Positions 34,674 through 44,740 of a stretch of DNA of 64,000 nt are shown piece by piece. Both the position numbers and the translations under genes were made by a program. Source of the DNA: an uncultured Oscillospiraceae bacterium (GTDB lineage: Bacteria > Bacillota > Clostridia > Oscillospirales > Ruminococcaceae); contig CAKSDC010000004.1 in assembly GCA_934444765.1 (NCBI GenBank), forward strand, positions 1 through 64,000, written 5' to 3'. Position 1 is the first letter of the stretch. Every line of letters begins with the position of its first letter. The notes below the pieces were generated by a model. It was not told the origin of the DNA. It searched no databases and saw nothing but the letters and a program-made list of their open reading frames with translations.

Positions 34674-36914
34674 TTAGATAATCTTTATAACCGTAACGGT
34701 AATATCATCATTATTATTAGTAGAGTTTTTACAAGTAGCATCGCATATAGTTTTAGCCAGAATATCCACTTCACCACAATTAGAAGTGTTTAGAACCATC
34801 TTAATATACTGGTATAGACTTTCACCAACACCGTCAGAAATCATAACTATAATATCGCCTATGTTAAGGTTTAGTTTGTGATTATATAGTGTAACACTAT
34901 CCATAATGCCCAACGGATAAGATATTCCTTCTATAAGTTTAATACTATCTTTAGACTTAACTATAGTAGCAGTAGCTCCAGCCTTGTATATATCAGCAGT
35001 ACCACTGTATACGTCAAGTTGTAGTACGTCTAAGGTAGCAAAGCCTTCTTCGGCAGACTTAGTAAGCATTAAAGAGTTTATGGTATCTACGGCAGTAGAT
35101 ACGCCAATACCTGCCACGGTCAACTTTTTAAACAGTTTAACTGCCAATTGTGAGTTTAAAGAAGCACTACTTCCCCTACCCATACCGTCGGAGATTATAG
35201 CGTATTGATGATAGTTACAGTCTATGTAGTCATCGGCAGTATCGCCACATACAGAGTATCCATTGGAAGTCTTTTGTATAGTGTATACTTCCATAGAATA
35301 CTCTTTAACCTCACAGAACGTAGCACGGTACACTTCCTGAATACATACTGTATTTAAGTATTCCATATCCCTATTAGCCACTTCCGAAAGATAGTCTTCC
35401 CACTCTTCAAGGTTAGAAAGTTCTTGATTAAAGAACATTTCTATAGTCAAGCGAGCGTTATCGTTGATATATGCCGAAACCTGTACATAAGGAATACGTC
35501 TACTTCTAAGCATGGTGGATACTTCTTCTACTATTTTAGGCTTAGGCTGATACCTAACTAACATATCGTTCATAACAGAACCTATTACGTCTTCCACTAA
35601 CTGCAACTGATAGTATAGTACGTCCCTACTCTCTTTAGACTTTTTACTGTTTAGGTTTAACAGACTGTTTCTATCCATAAGTCTATTAAAAGCCTCTACC
35701 AACTCTAAGCGTTTAAAACACCAATCGAACTCTTTAGGTAGAGAGCTAAGGTTTACCACGTGCAAAGACTTTAACTGTTCAAACTTAGACTTACTCTTAA
35801 GAACGTTCTTCTCCCAACAGTAGGAGTAGTTTTTGCACTTATAACATACTGTTTTGTATAGTTCGGAAGTAGTATCTAACGGTTTAGACTTTTTTTCTAT
35901 AGCCTTAGCTATTTCGGAAGAGTTTTCTCTAACGTCTTTAATCGTCTGTGCTGAATACTTCAACCTTGCTTCTATAGTGCCTATAAAAGAAGTGTCTGGA
36001 GCGGTACAAGGGAGTATCTGTTTGTCCGTTTCGGCAGTAAGATATACATTAGGTATTAACATATATATAGTAGTACCTATTAATAGTCCAGCAATCATAA
36101 GGGTGAACAGTTCCATACTACCTATTATCAACAATCCTATAACGTTCACACATACAAAGAATATAGAATATATTACTCTGTTGTGTTCTTTAACCATTCC
36201 ACACACTAAACCACCTATAGCATACAGTATTACCGAAAATCCCAGTTGCGAAGAGTACAATAACATTCCACAAGTAGAAAGTATTCCACATACACCACCT
36301 CCACCAGTACCATATATTTTCGCACCACATAGAACTCCCACAGTAGCCAACACCACACCAACGTTTATATACCATACACTAATAGACGACATAGTAGCTA
36401 TTAACAGTGTATACGCTACCGATATCGATACTACACTATCGGTGTTAATATGAAATCCATATTCATCCTCATAAAATAACTGATTTAAAAAGTATTGTAC
36501 TATTCCTGTAAGTATGCTAACACAGATATGTATACCTATAGCGTCTATTCCCTGTTCTGTAGCCGTGAAGATTACTATTCCACCACCCAACATACACATG
36601 GTAGTTATCAAGCAGTTATGAATGTTGCTAATATACCTATTTATGAATATCCTAACACCTGCTACTAATAGCATAGCACATATCATAACCGCAGAGTTTA
36701 AAAAGTCTTTAGCCGTAAAGTATGCTATCAGACTTCCAGCCAATACCGAACACGCATATATTGGTGGTAACGCTCCCATTAACGCAACGTTTAATGAAGA
36801 CTGCACCGTTGCAAAAGTCGAATTTGCCGTGATAAACGAAAAGAAGGTCATAGTAATAATTTCAGCAGTAGTACCAATATACTTGTATCTGCTCTTAATA
36901 GTATCAGTTTTCAA
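34674..36914 (-). CDS. spoIIE: Stage II sporulation protein E, serine phosphatase
   Basis: A 746-residue membrane protein that dephosphorylates SpoIIAA-P to switch on sigma-F in the forespore and also acts at the polar septum. The first 290 residues are a run of about ten hydrophobic segments. The middle (about 310-530) is the regulatory region with several cysteines (VCYKCKNYSYCWEK). The C-terminal PP2C domain has YAIISDGMGRGSSASLNSQLA (about 571-591) and IIVMISDGVGES (about 690-701), the metal-binding Asp motifs. Slightly shorter than the Bacillus protein (about 827). It shows that the organism sporulates or descends from spore formers. Confidence 0.95.
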   Translation of the reverse strand: MKTDTIKSRYKYIGTTAEIITMTFFSFITANSTFATVQSSLNVALMGALPPIYACSVLAGSLIAYFTAKDFLNSAVMICAMLLVAGVRIFINRYISNIHNCLITTMCMLGGGIVIFTATEQGIDAIGIHICVSILTGIVQYFLNQLFYEDEYGFHINTDSVVSISVAYTLLIATMSSISVWYINVGVVLATVGVLCGAKIYGTGGGGVCGILSTCGMLLYSSQLGFSVILYAIGGLVCGMVKEHNRVIYSIFFVCVNVIGLLIIGSMELFTLMIAGLLIGTTIYMLIPNVYLTAETDKQILPCTAPDTSFIGTIEARLKYSAQTIKDVRENSSEIAKAIEKKSKPLDTTSELYKTVCYKCKNYSYCWEKNVLKSKSKFEQLKSLHVVNLSSLPKEFDWCFKRLELVEAFNRLMDRNSLLNLNSKKSKESRDVLYYQLQLVEDVIGSVMNDMLVRYQPKPKIVEEVSTMLRSRRIPYVQVSAYINDNARLTIEMFFNQELSNLEEWEDYLSEVANRDMEYLNTVCIQEVYRATFCEVKEYSMEVYTIQKTSNGYSVCGDTADDYIDCNYHQYAIISDGMGRGSSASLNSQLAVKLFKKLTVAGIGVSTAVDTINSLMLTKSAEEGFATLDVLQLDVYSGTADIYKAGATATIVKSKDSIKLIEGISYPLGIMDSVTLYNHKLNLNIGDIIVMISDGVGESLYQYIKMVLNTSNCGEVDILAKTICDATCKNSTNNNDDITVTVIKII

Positions 36915-37015
36915 CGATAATCTACACCTTTCAAAAGTAAAAATATTCCTTAAAGATATAGTATCATAAGCGATAAGAAAAACGTGTAGAATATGGTAAT
37001 TATTTCTAACAAAAT

Positions 37016-37046
37016 AATACGACTACTATTAATTAGCAGTCGTATT
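37016..37046 (-). terminator. Terminator after rsmA
   Basis: AATACGACT (37016-37024) and AGTCGTATT (37038-37046) form a perfect 9-bp stem; ATTTTGTTAG follows on the minus strand. Confidence 0.75.
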
Positions 37047-37055
37047 GATACGTGA

Positions 37056-37916
37056 CTATTCTATCGATTTTAAAGCCATAGCAAAGTCTATAAACTGTTG
37101 CATGGTAATAGCTTCCGCCCTAATATTAGATGACAAACCTACACTTTCAAGAGCCTTAACTATATCCGCTTTAGGAATGCCCATACAAGAAGATACTGTA
37201 TTAGTAATAGTCTTTCTACGTTGCGAAAATGAAGCCTTTACTACTTTAAAAAAGTATTCTTCTTCTGTTTTGGATAGTTTAGGAGTATGGTCTATATCTA
37301 TCCTAATTACGCAACTATCTACATTAGGGGAAGGCATAAAACTTCCACGGTTTACGTCGAACAGCTTAGTAACCGTTCCATAATAGTTTACGGCTACGGT
37401 TATAGCACCAGTTTCACGAGTACCCACTTTAGCACACAGTCTTTGCCCAGCCTCTTTTTGAACCATTACCGTAATACTATCTATAGGTAGACGGCTTTCT
37501 AATAGCATCATAATAATAGGCGAAGTGATATAGTACGGTAAGTTAGCACATACTGAAACTTTTAAACCTTCAAACTCCTGTTTGATGATAGTATCCAAAT
37601 CCACTTTCATGATATCATCGTTAATAATCTTAACGTTATCGAACTCTGCAAGAGTTTCTTGGAGTATAGGTATCAAGCGACTATCTATTTCCACGGCGAC
37701 CACCTTATCGCAACGCTTAGCAAGTTCACAAGTCAGCACACCGAACCCCGTACCTATTTCGAGTATTCCGTAACCCGACTTAGCATTTCCGAGTTCTGCA
37801 ATCTTAGGGCATACTGTAGGATTTATCAAAAAGTTCTGTCCCAAACCTTTAGAGAAGTTAAAACCATGCCTATTAAGAATGTCCTTAACTACCGATATAT
37901 TAGTTAGACTTTCCAT
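37056..37916 (-). CDS. rsmA: 16S rRNA dimethyladenosine transferase
   Basis: A 286-residue methyltransferase that dimethylates two adjacent adenines near the 3' end of 16S rRNA. It has the Rossmann motif ILEIGTGFGVLTCELAKR (about 51-68), VVAVEIDSRLIPIL, the catalytic NLPYYITSPIIM (about 122-133), and the C-terminal helical domain with FSQRRKTITNTV. Opening text RHGFNFSKGLGQNFLINP is typical. The start overlaps the dCMP deaminase gene by 17 bases, so the two are co-translated. Confidence 0.96.
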   Translation of the reverse strand: MESLTNISVVKDILNRHGFNFSKGLGQNFLINPTVCPKIAELGNAKSGYGILEIGTGFGVLTCELAKRCDKVVAVEIDSRLIPILQETLAEFDNVKIINDDIMKVDLDTIIKQEFEGLKVSVCANLPYYITSPIIMMLLESRLPIDSITVMVQKEAGQRLCAKVGTRETGAITVAVNYYGTVTKLFDVNRGSFMPSPNVDSCVIRIDIDHTPKLSKTEEEYFFKVVKASFSQRRKTITNTVSSCMGIPKADIVKALESVGLSSNIRAEAITMQQFIDFAMALKSIE

Positions 37917-38400
37917 ATTCGTTAATACCCTCTAAACTTTCGTCGTGTTCTATCCAATAAGATACGTCTATTACTTTGTAAGTATCTTTAGTTTTGCGGA
38001 TAACTACTTCTTTTATGCCAGCATTTATTATTAGTCTTCTGCACATAGAACATGGTTCTACGTTTCCGTCTATCTGTTTAGTAATGCCGTCGTGACAGGC
38101 TAAGTATAGAGTAGAACCTATAAGTTCATTTCTTGAAGAGGATATTATAGCGTTAGCTTCAGCGTGTACCGAACGGCATAGTTCGTAACGTTCACCCTTA
38201 GGAACTTTAAGTTTATCTCTAATACACACGCCCACATCGGAACAGTTTTTTCTACCTCTTGGCGAACCGTTATAACCAGTCGAAACTATCTCATCATTCT
38301 TTACCACAATAGCCCCAAAAGCTCTACGAATGCAAGTGCTACGTTCAAGAACGGTTTCGGCTATATCTAAGTAGTAGTTTATTTTATCACGTCTTTCCAT
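37900..38400 (-). CDS. dCMP deaminase family protein (ComEB-like)
   Basis: A 166-residue zinc-dependent deaminase, expected to convert dCMP to dUMP, the substrate of ThyX. The zinc site is CRSVHAEANAII (His and Glu, about 77-89) and EPCSMCRRLIINAGI (two Cys, about 113-127). TGYNGSPRGRKNC and C at CIRD match the dCMP deaminase branch. No large extra domain. Overlaps rsmA by 17 bases. A competence role, as implied by the name ComEB, should not be assumed. Confidence 0.9.
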   Translation of the reverse strand: MERRDKINYYLDIAETVLERSTCIRRAFGAIVVKNDEIVSTGYNGSPRGRKNCSDVGVCIRDKLKVPKGERYELCRSVHAEANAIISSSRNELIGSTLYLACHDGITKQIDGNVEPCSMCRRLIINAGIKEVVIRKTKDTYKVIDVSYWIEHDESLEGINEYGKSN

Positions 38401-38470
38401 ATAAATTCTCCCTTACGCTTTATTAATAATACTATTATAACACATATCAACACATATTACAACACAGAAT

Positions 38471-38496
38471 GGGCAACCAGTAAATACCAGTTGCCC
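38471..38496 (-). other. Hairpin downstream of terD
   Basis: GGGCAACCAG (38471-38480) and CCAGTTGCCC (38487-38496) form a 10-bp stem with minor wobble; no T run follows on the minus strand, so it is a weak terminator at best for the xylanase-terD transcript. Confidence 0.5.
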
Positions 38497-38536
38497 GAAA
38501 TATACTATTGTATAGATATTCTAAACACTATAACTT

Positions 38537-39118
38537 TTAGCCTGCGTTTAGACCATAGTTAGCACATAGTCCAGCTAAGCCGTTATTAAATCCGCTACCT
38601 ATAGCTTGGAACTTCCATTCTGAACCGTTACGATATAGTTCTGCTATTACTAAAGCAGTTTCAATAGAAAAGTCTTCGCTAAGGTCATAACGGATAAGTT
38701 CGGTATTGTTAGTTTGGTCTACTACTCTAATGTAGGCGTTGGATACCTGTCCAAAGTTTTGCTTTCTGGTTTCGTAATCGTAGATAGTAACAGTAAAAGC
38801 TATTCTATCTATATTAGCAGGTACTAAAGATAGGTCTACATTGATAGTTTCGTCATCGCCGTCACCAGAACCAGTTCTATTATCGCCACCATATACTACA
38901 GAACCGCTTGCGTGTTGTGGGTTATTGTAGAATATAAAGTCGCCGTCGCAAGTAGCTTTGCCGTCTGCACCTACAAGAAATACTGATGCGTCTAAATCGA
39001 AATCAAAGCCACCGTCATACTTATTTACGTCCCAACCTAAGCCTACTAATATTTTAGTAAGTCCTGGATTAGTCTTAGTTAGGTCTATCTTTTGACCCTT
39101 TTTTAAACTTATAGCCAT
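38537..39118 (-). CDS. TerD-family stress protein
   Basis: A 193-residue cytoplasmic calcium-binding protein of the TerD/TerE group linked to tellurite and other stress resistance. It opens [28 protein letters not shown], has the core [19 protein letters not shown] (about 36-54) and the calcium-site region [16 protein letters not shown] (about 82-97), and ends with [23 protein letters not shown] lies ten bases before the ATG. It begins 17 bases after the xylanase stop with no terminator between, so both are likely on one mRNA. Four more TerD-type genes lie at 59542-62791. Confidence 0.93.
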   Translation of the reverse strand: MAISLKKGQKIDLTKTNPGLTKILVGLGWDVNKYDGGFDFDLDASVFLVGADGKATCDGDFIFYNNPQHASGSVVYGGDNRTGSGDGDDETINVDLSLVPANIDRIAFTVTIYDYETRKQNFGQVSNAYIRVVDQTNNTELIRYDLSEDFSIETALVIAELYRNGSEWKFQAIGSGFNNGLAGLCANYGLNAG

Positions 39119-39135
39119 AATATATAGCCTCCTTT

Positions 39136-41298
39136 TTAAAATTTTGTAATAATACCTAATAGGTACTTTTTAACGGATAGTAAGTCGGCAGTAGATACCT
39201 TACCGTCTTGGTTTACGTCTGCATTAGTATATGCTTTAGTACCGCTTTCAATTTGAGAACCCTCTACACCTAATAGATGTTTTTTAAGAACGAGTAAATC
39301 GGCAGTAGTAACTTTACCGTCTAAGTTGATATCACCTAATAGAGTATCTACAGTAGGTTCAGTGGAAGTGGTAGTGTCGTCTGTTACTTCAGAAGTGGTA
39401 GTGTCGTCTGTTACTTCGGAAGTGGTAGTATCGTCTGTTACTTCAGAAGTGGTAGTATCGTCTGTTACTTCAGAAGTAGTAGTAGTATCATCAGTATCGA
39501 CAGTAGTAACACTTTCGGAAGTTTCAGTCCCTGTAGTAGTATCGGTAGGTTCAGCAGTAGTGGTAGTATCGGAAGGTTCTGTAGTAGTAGTATCTTCGGT
39601 AGTTTCGGAAGTAGTATCGCTTGTAGTATCGTCAGTAACTGCCGTAGTAGTTTCGGTAGTAGGATTATCGTCTAAACCGTCTACTATGGAGTAGAAGCAA
39701 GGCTTAGCGGTATAGTCTTCGTTGAATAGTACAGGAACTTTCTTAGAACGCCAACTTTGGTCATCGGTAGTACCCCAAACTACTACTGCAGAGATACTAT
39801 CGGAATACTTAACTGCCAAGTCCATAATGTCGCTGTAGTACTTAGCTTGAGCCTCTAAAGCCTTTTCGGTATCGCCACCGTAGTTGTTTTGAACGTCTAC
39901 AGTAACATCAAGTTCAGTAATTTGAACGTCAAGACCAGTTTCACAGAAAGCCTTTAAAGCCTTTTCATAAGTAGAAATGCTTGGGAACGATACGTCAAGG
40001 TGAGACTGCATACCTATACCGTCTATGTTGCCAGCCTCTTTAATTCTTGTAACCATATCTACTATAGCCTGTGTTTTTTGAGGCATATATTCGTTAAAGT
40101 CGTTGTAGTATAGCTTACAACCTTCTGGAGCGTACTTTCTTGCGTATTCAAAAGCGTAGTCTACAAAAGAGTTGTCACCGAATATCTTAACCCATGCAGA
40201 GTTATTAGAACCGTTTGCACCCTGTTCACCCGCTTGACGTGGATTACCGTCATCGAGCCATATTTCGTTGACTACGTCCCAAGCGTAGAAGTCTACGTCT
40301 GGATATTCAGTAGCTAATAGTTCCATTAGATTTTTGATGTAGTTTTCCATACGTTGTAGCATAACTTCTTTGGAAACCCAATCGCCGTCATTGGAGTAAC
40401 CCTCTTTAAAGAACCAGTCAGGAGTTTGGCTATGCCATACTAATACGTGTCCACGTACTGGGATATTGTTTTCTTGGCAAAAGTTTAATAGTGACCTTGC
40501 ATTATCTATACTAACTGCTACGTCGCCCTCATTACCAGCTTGAGCCAATTCTTGGCACTTAGACTGTACTAATACACTATCAGGTTTAAGTTCGTTACCA
40601 AAAGTGATACTATCATAATGCTTTAATACTAAGTCTTTAGTAGACTGTGAACCTAATTCACTTGCCATTAAAGCTCCGCCAAACTTGAAGTATGGAGAGT
40701 ATACGTCTTTTAAAGATGGAATATCTTCTTGTATCTTATACTCTGGTGTAGAAGTTATAGTAAAGTCGTCTACTGCTATATCAACTTTAGCGTCGGAACA
40801 CTCAAAGTATAGATATACTTCCGTACAGTCGGCAGGTATTTGAACCTTAACGTTAGAAAGTTCTGCCCAATCACCCTGAGATACTACGTTTTCAACGTTT
40901 TCATAGTGTACAGAACCTGTACTATCGGTATACTGTATACTAAGAGTAACTGTAGCATACCATGGAGTCTTTACCCATGCGTTTACCAAATACTTTTTGC
41001 CACCCTCTAAGATGCCGTCGGTTAAAAACTGTGCACCTTGCCAAGACTTTTCTCTGTTAGTACATAGTAGATAGCCGTCGCCATTGTGTGCGTTGCCGTC
41101 GTTTACTACTGATACTTCTACAGATTGACCTTCGTTCATACGAGGAGTAAAGCCTCCTAAATCGCTTTCAAAGTCAGAAGATACTAATACTTCACCAGTT
41201 TCAGAAGTGGTATCTTCCGCAAATACTAAACTTCCTGTAGTAGTTGCTAACATTACCATTGCAGATAGTCCTGCAAGTAGTCTTTTAGAATTTTCCAT
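39136..41298 (-). CDS. Cellulosomal GH10 endo-1,4-beta-xylanase with CBM and dockerin
   Basis: A 720-residue secreted enzyme that cuts the xylan backbone. It has a signal peptide (about 1-27), a CBM22/CBM4_9-type domain (about 32-185, [17 protein letters not shown]... [10 protein letters not shown]), and a GH10 barrel (about 190-545). The acid/base Glu is in [13 protein letters not shown] and the nucleophile in [12 protein letters not shown], with [16 protein letters not shown] between. A Thr/Asp/Ser linker holds four copies of a nine-residue TTTSEVTDD repeat. A type I dockerin (about 650-717) has two loops, [15 protein letters not shown] and [15 protein letters not shown], which bind calcium and the scaffoldin cohesin. 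The CBM family call is tentative. Confidence 0.94.
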   Translation of the reverse strand: MENSKRLLAGLSAMVMLATTTGSLVFAEDTTSETGEVLVSSDFESDLGGFTPRMNEGQSVEVSVVNDGNAHNGDGYLLCTNREKSWQGAQFLTDGILEGGKKYLVNAWVKTPWYATVTLSIQYTDSTGSVHYENVENVVSQGDWAELSNVKVQIPADCTEVYLYFECSDAKVDIAVDDFTITSTPEYKIQEDIPSLKDVYSPYFKFGGALMASELGSQSTKDLVLKHYDSITFGNELKPDSVLVQSKCQELAQAGNEGDVAVSIDNARSLLNFCQENNIPVRGHVLVWHSQTPDWFFKEGYSNDGDWVSKEVMLQRMENYIKNLMELLATEYPDVDFYAWDVVNEIWLDDGNPRQAGEQGANGSNNSAWVKIFGDNSFVDYAFEYARKYAPEGCKLYYNDFNEYMPQKTQAIVDMVTRIKEAGNIDGIGMQSHLDVSFPSISTYEKALKAFCETGLDVQITELDVTVDVQNNYGGDTEKALEAQAKYYSDIMDLAVKYSDSISAVVVWGTTDDQSWRSKKVPVLFNEDYTAKPCFYSIVDGLDDNPTTETTTAVTDDTTSDTTSETTEDTTTTEPSDTTTTAEPTDTTTGTETSESVTTVDTDDTTTTSEVTDDTTTSEVTDDTTTSEVTDDTTTSEVTDDTTTSTEPTVDTLLGDINLDGKVTTADLLVLKKHLLGVEGSQIESGTKAYTNADVNQDGKVSTADLLSVKKYLLGIITKF

Positions 41299-41370
41299 AT
41301 TTCCACGCTCCTAATATAATCTATTACTATATAATACTATTAACCACATTTAGCTATTATATTAGTAAGT

Positions 41371-41399
41371 ATTATACTACATTTTAACTCAAAAATCAA
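41371..41399 (-). promoter_or_regulatory. Promoter of the xylanase-terD operon
   Basis: On the minus strand TTGATT (plus-strand 41394-41399) and TATAAT (41371-41376) are 17 bases apart, about 75 bases before the xylanase start. The gap 41299-41615 holds this and a divergent promoter; I see nothing else in it. Confidence 0.8.
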
Positions 41400-41477
41400 G
41401 ATACTTATTTAAATTTTTAGCTAAAATACTAACACGATACACTATACATTAGTAATAACAAAATGCTGAATTTGAAA

Positions 41478-41506
41478 TTGACAACCATTCTAATGTGTGC
41501 TATAAT
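41478..41506 (+). promoter_or_regulatory. Promoter of the ACT-domain gene
   Basis: TTGACA (41478-41483) and TATAAT (41501-41506) are a consensus match with a 17-base spacer and a TGTG before the -10. It drives the plus-strand genes from 41616. Confidence 0.88.
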
Positions 41507-41615
41507 TTAATGTGTTAAAAATCACTATATAGTATATATGGCTATTTTTACTAATATTATGAAAGGAACGGCTACTATTATAATAGTATAGCATAGTAGC
41601 AATAAGAGAGTTTTT

Positions 41616-41879
41616 ATGAAAGCTATAATCACTACCGTAGGTAAAGATAAAGTAGGTATTCTATCCGAAGTAAGCACAGTATGTAAGGAACAAAAGGCAA
41701 ACATAATAGACGTATCACAAACAGTACTTGATAATATGTTCTGCATGATTATGTTAGTAGATATCTCCTCTGCTGAGTTTGACAAGCTATCTAACCAACT
41801 AAAGGAAGTAGAAAAAAGTCAAAACTTAAAGATACATATTATGCACGAAGATATTTTTAATTCCATGCACAGAATATAA
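41616..41879 (+). CDS. ACT-domain protein, UPF0237 type
   Basis: An 87-residue protein consisting of one ACT domain: MKAIITTVGKDKVGILSEVSTVCKEQKANIIDVSQTVLD opens with the ligand-binding GKDKVGI loop. Proteins of this type sense small molecules, often amino acids, but the ligand is unknown. In many Firmicutes this gene precedes the DUF711 gene, as here, 32 bases upstream, so the two act together or share a ligand. Preceded by a strong promoter. Confidence 0.88.
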   Translation: MKAIITTVGKDKVGILSEVSTVCKEQKANIIDVSQTVLDNMFCMIMLVDISSAEFDKLSNQLKEVEKSQNLKIHIMHEDIFNSMHRI

Positions 41880-41911
41880 CTATATAGGTGCATAGAAAGG
41901 ACACTACTATA

Positions 41912-43270
41912 ATGATTAATACTAATGATATATTAGAAACTATTACCATGATAGACGACGAATGTCTTGACATTAGAACTATCACTATGGGTATATCTCT
42001 ATTAGACTGTTGCGACAGCGATATAGACAAGGCTTGCGAAAAAGTATACAACAAGATTACTACTAAAGCTAAAAACTTAGTAGCAGTAGGCGAACAGATA
42101 GAAAAGATGTATGGTATTCCTATAATAAACAAGAGAATATCTGTAACTCCTATAGCTATAGTATCGGCTTGTTGTAAGGAAAAAAATCCTCTAAAGTTTG
42201 CACTAACTCTTCAAAAGTGTGCTGACGCTTGTGGCGTAAACTTTATAGGTGGATACTCTGCATTAGTACATAAAGGATTTTCTGCTGGCGACTTAGAGTT
42301 AATAAACTCCATTCCAGAGGCTTTAGCTAAGACTACTAACTTATGTTCTTCAGTAAACGTAGGTTCTACACGTTCTGGTATAAACATGGACGCAGTTAAA
42401 CTAATGGGACAGATAGTTAAAAAGTCTGCTGAATACACTAAGGATAACAACTGTATAGGTCCTGCTAAGTTAGTAGTATTCTGTAACGCTCCAGAAGATA
42501 ACCCATTTATGGCAGGTGCATTCCATGGCGTTGGTGAACCTGACTGCGAAATTCACGTAGGTGTATCTGGTCCAGGTGTAGTTAGAGCTACTCTAACTAA
42601 GTATCCTAATGCAAGCATAGACGAAATAGCAGACATTATCAAAAAGACTGCTTTTAAGATTACCAGAATGGGACAGTTAGTAGGTACTAAAGCCTCTAAG
42701 ATGTTAGGTGTACCTTTTGGTATAGTAGACCTTTCGTTAGCACCTACTCCAGCAGTAGGCGATAGTGTAGCACACATATTAGAGGAAATGGGTCTTGAAC
42801 AGTGTGGAACTCATGGTACTACTGCTACTTTAGCTCTACTAAACGATGCGGTTAAAAAGGGTGGCGTTATGGCATCTTCTAATGTAGGTGGTCTATCAGG
42901 TGCTTTTATACCAGTATCAGAAGACGCTGGCATGATAGACGCTGCCGTTAGTGGTACTTTAAAGTTAGAAAAACTTGAAGCTATGACTGCTGTATGCTCT
43001 GTAGGTCTTGACATGATAGTAGTTCCAGGTGATATTCCAGCCGAAACAGTCTCTGCTATTATAGCCGACGAAGCAGCAATAGGCATGGTAAACAACAAGA
43101 CTACCGCCGTTAGACTAATTCCTGCTATAGGCAAGCAAGTAGGCGATACTTTAGAGTTTGGTGGTCTACTCGGTAGTGGTCCAGTAATGCCTATAAACAC
43201 TAAGTCTTCCGCAAAGTTTATAAATCGTGGTGGCAGAATACCTGCACCTATGCACTCTATTAAGAACTAA
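41912..43270 (+). CDS. PFL-like family protein, DUF711/UPF0210
   Basis: A 452-residue protein of the DUF711 family, structurally related to glycyl-radical enzymes but without the radical glycine. It opens [32 protein letters not shown]. Typical later blocks are [46 protein letters not shown] and [18 protein letters not shown]. The ATG at 41912 is chosen because AAAGGA lies ten bases before it; a GTG at 41888 has none. Function unknown, always close to the ACT protein. Confidence 0.92.
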   Translation: MINTNDILETITMIDDECLDIRTITMGISLLDCCDSDIDKACEKVYNKITTKAKNLVAVGEQIEKMYGIPIINKRISVTPIAIVSACCKEKNPLKFALTLQKCADACGVNFIGGYSALVHKGFSAGDLELINSIPEALAKTTNLCSSVNVGSTRSGINMDAVKLMGQIVKKSAEYTKDNNCIGPAKLVVFCNAPEDNPFMAGAFHGVGEPDCEIHVGVSGPGVVRATLTKYPNASIDEIADIIKKTAFKITRMGQLVGTKASKMLGVPFGIVDLSLAPTPAVGDSVAHILEEMGLEQCGTHGTTATLALLNDAVKKGGVMASSNVGGLSGAFIPVSEDAGMIDAAVSGTLKLEKLEAMTAVCSVGLDMIVVPGDIPAETVSAIIADEAAIGMVNNKTTAVRLIPAIGKQVGDTLEFGGLLGSGPVMPINTKSSAKFINRGGRIPAPMHSIKN

Positions 43271-43313
43271 ACGTTAATATATGGTATATTAATATATAAA
43301 GGGAGGTTGAACT

Positions 43314-44600
43314 TTGGATACTCTTACTACTAAGATAAAACACACACTATCGTATACTATGGTAGTTCCAAAACGACAGAATATATTAAAAGATATGGAC
43401 GGCATTGCCAAACACTTTGAAGAACACTGTAAAGACTATGGTCTTGAATACGTAAAGACTTCCACTAATGAATTTTTTCATTGTAGAATGATAACTGTTA
43501 AGTACTTAAATCGTGAGTTTGACGTTAGCTTCTACTTAGAACCTCTAAAAAAAGCTAATATTGGACACTTTCAAAGATATCACAAACTAAACTATTCCGA
43601 AAATGAAGTCTTAGAAAGTGAACAGTTTGAAGGCATTACCGTAGTAATGGACTACTCTAAGGCACAGTTCCATCCAATAGTATGCTATCACGTACAGTTA
43701 AAGGCTATGTGTAGTCTAATAGATAACGAATGCATATATATAGACTTTAACACCGAAAGAATACTATCGGGTGTATGGACTAAACTACAGTCTAAAACTA
43801 ATACTCCGCCTGCCTTTAAGTATTTATATACTGTTCAAGCAGTAGGTTCAGATACCAACGACGGAAAAGTTTGGTTACATACTCACGGACTAAATAGATG
43901 CGGTAGAATAGAGTTTGAAATTATGGATAGTAACGTAGAACTCTGTGATGACCACGCTACTATACTAAGCAACTTTTGTGATTGGATATTAGCTAATCCT
44001 ACACCTATTGCAGAACGTTCTCCTATTACTATAGGCAAAGACCTAAACGACCACAAGATAGTCCTTACTTGGCTATACTGGGCTACAGCTAACAAACAGT
44101 ACGATAAAAACTTAATCGGTGGTGCTAACTATCGTGACCCATACCATAATAGATTTATTGGTACTATATACGCTCTATCCAGTGCAGACAGTAAAGAGTT
44201 ACTACCACTTTCAAGTATAGACACTTCTAACTACAAGTATGCTATCAAGGTACTTCCTGAAACTGAAAACGTTAGAATTTCCATGTTAGCTAAGGAGAGG
44301 TTTAACTTTTTGCGTAACTGGGCTACACTATCTTCTGCTGACGCTAAAGTAAAAGTAGCATTACCTATACACTCACAGGAGGCTAATTCGGAAGAGAATA
44401 CCTTTGAACACATATGGTGTCAACTACACAAGTTTGATAAACAGAGTATCTTCTGTGAAGTGTTAGATACTCCTAAGTTTTTAACCGACGTTAAACGTGG
44501 CGACAAGATTAAAGTATCACTTAACAACTTAAGCGACTGGTATCTTGAAGTCGATAATATGCAAGTTACTCCTGATACTGTGTATCAGTTAGTAGAATAA
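43314..44600 (+). CDS. DUF4026-like protein of unknown function
   Basis: A 428-residue soluble protein with a TTG start. GGGAGG lies seven bases before the TTG and no nearer ATG exists, so the start is secure. The C-terminal part (about 340-425) has EHIWCQLHKFDKQSIFCEVLD, then KRGDKIKVSLNNLSDWYLEV, which resembles the DUF2314/DUF4026 type found in cytoplasmic proteins of Clostridia. The N-terminal half is rich in aromatic residues. The role is unknown, and a DUF4026 assignment is from memory. Confidence 0.7.
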   Translation: MDTLTTKIKHTLSYTMVVPKRQNILKDMDGIAKHFEEHCKDYGLEYVKTSTNEFFHCRMITVKYLNREFDVSFYLEPLKKANIGHFQRYHKLNYSENEVLESEQFEGITVVMDYSKAQFHPIVCYHVQLKAMCSLIDNECIYIDFNTERILSGVWTKLQSKTNTPPAFKYLYTVQAVGSDTNDGKVWLHTHGLNRCGRIEFEIMDSNVELCDDHATILSNFCDWILANPTPIAERSPITIGKDLNDHKIVLTWLYWATANKQYDKNLIGGANYRDPYHNRFIGTIYALSSADSKELLPLSSIDTSNYKYAIKVLPETENVRISMLAKERFNFLRNWATLSSADAKVKVALPIHSQEANSEENTFEHIWCQLHKFDKQSIFCEVLDTPKFLTDVKRGDKIKVSLNNLSDWYLEVDNMQVTPDTVYQLVE

Positions 44601-44615
44601 TTTTTAACTATACTA

Positions 44616-44718
44616 TAAGCAAAATTCTCCCACCATTAGGTGGAGAGAAGTTTGCTACTAACACACGTTGGATAACTATTAAATAGTTATCTAAACATAT
44701 AATATGGATTAAAACCCA
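44616..44718 (+). other. Folded leader before folC, possibly a divergent copy of the RNA element
   Basis: AGCAAA (44618-44623) and TTTGCT (44651-44656) close a long hairpin whose inner arms are TTCTC/GAGAA and CCACC/GGTGG, very like the first hairpin of the glgB leader. GATAACTA (44671-44678) and TAGTTATC (44684-44691) form a second perfect hairpin. ATGGATTAAAACC follows, like the tail of the other copies. The GGTATCCC core is missing. Confidence 0.4.
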
Positions 44719-44740
44719 AACTAAACAATAGTGATATATT

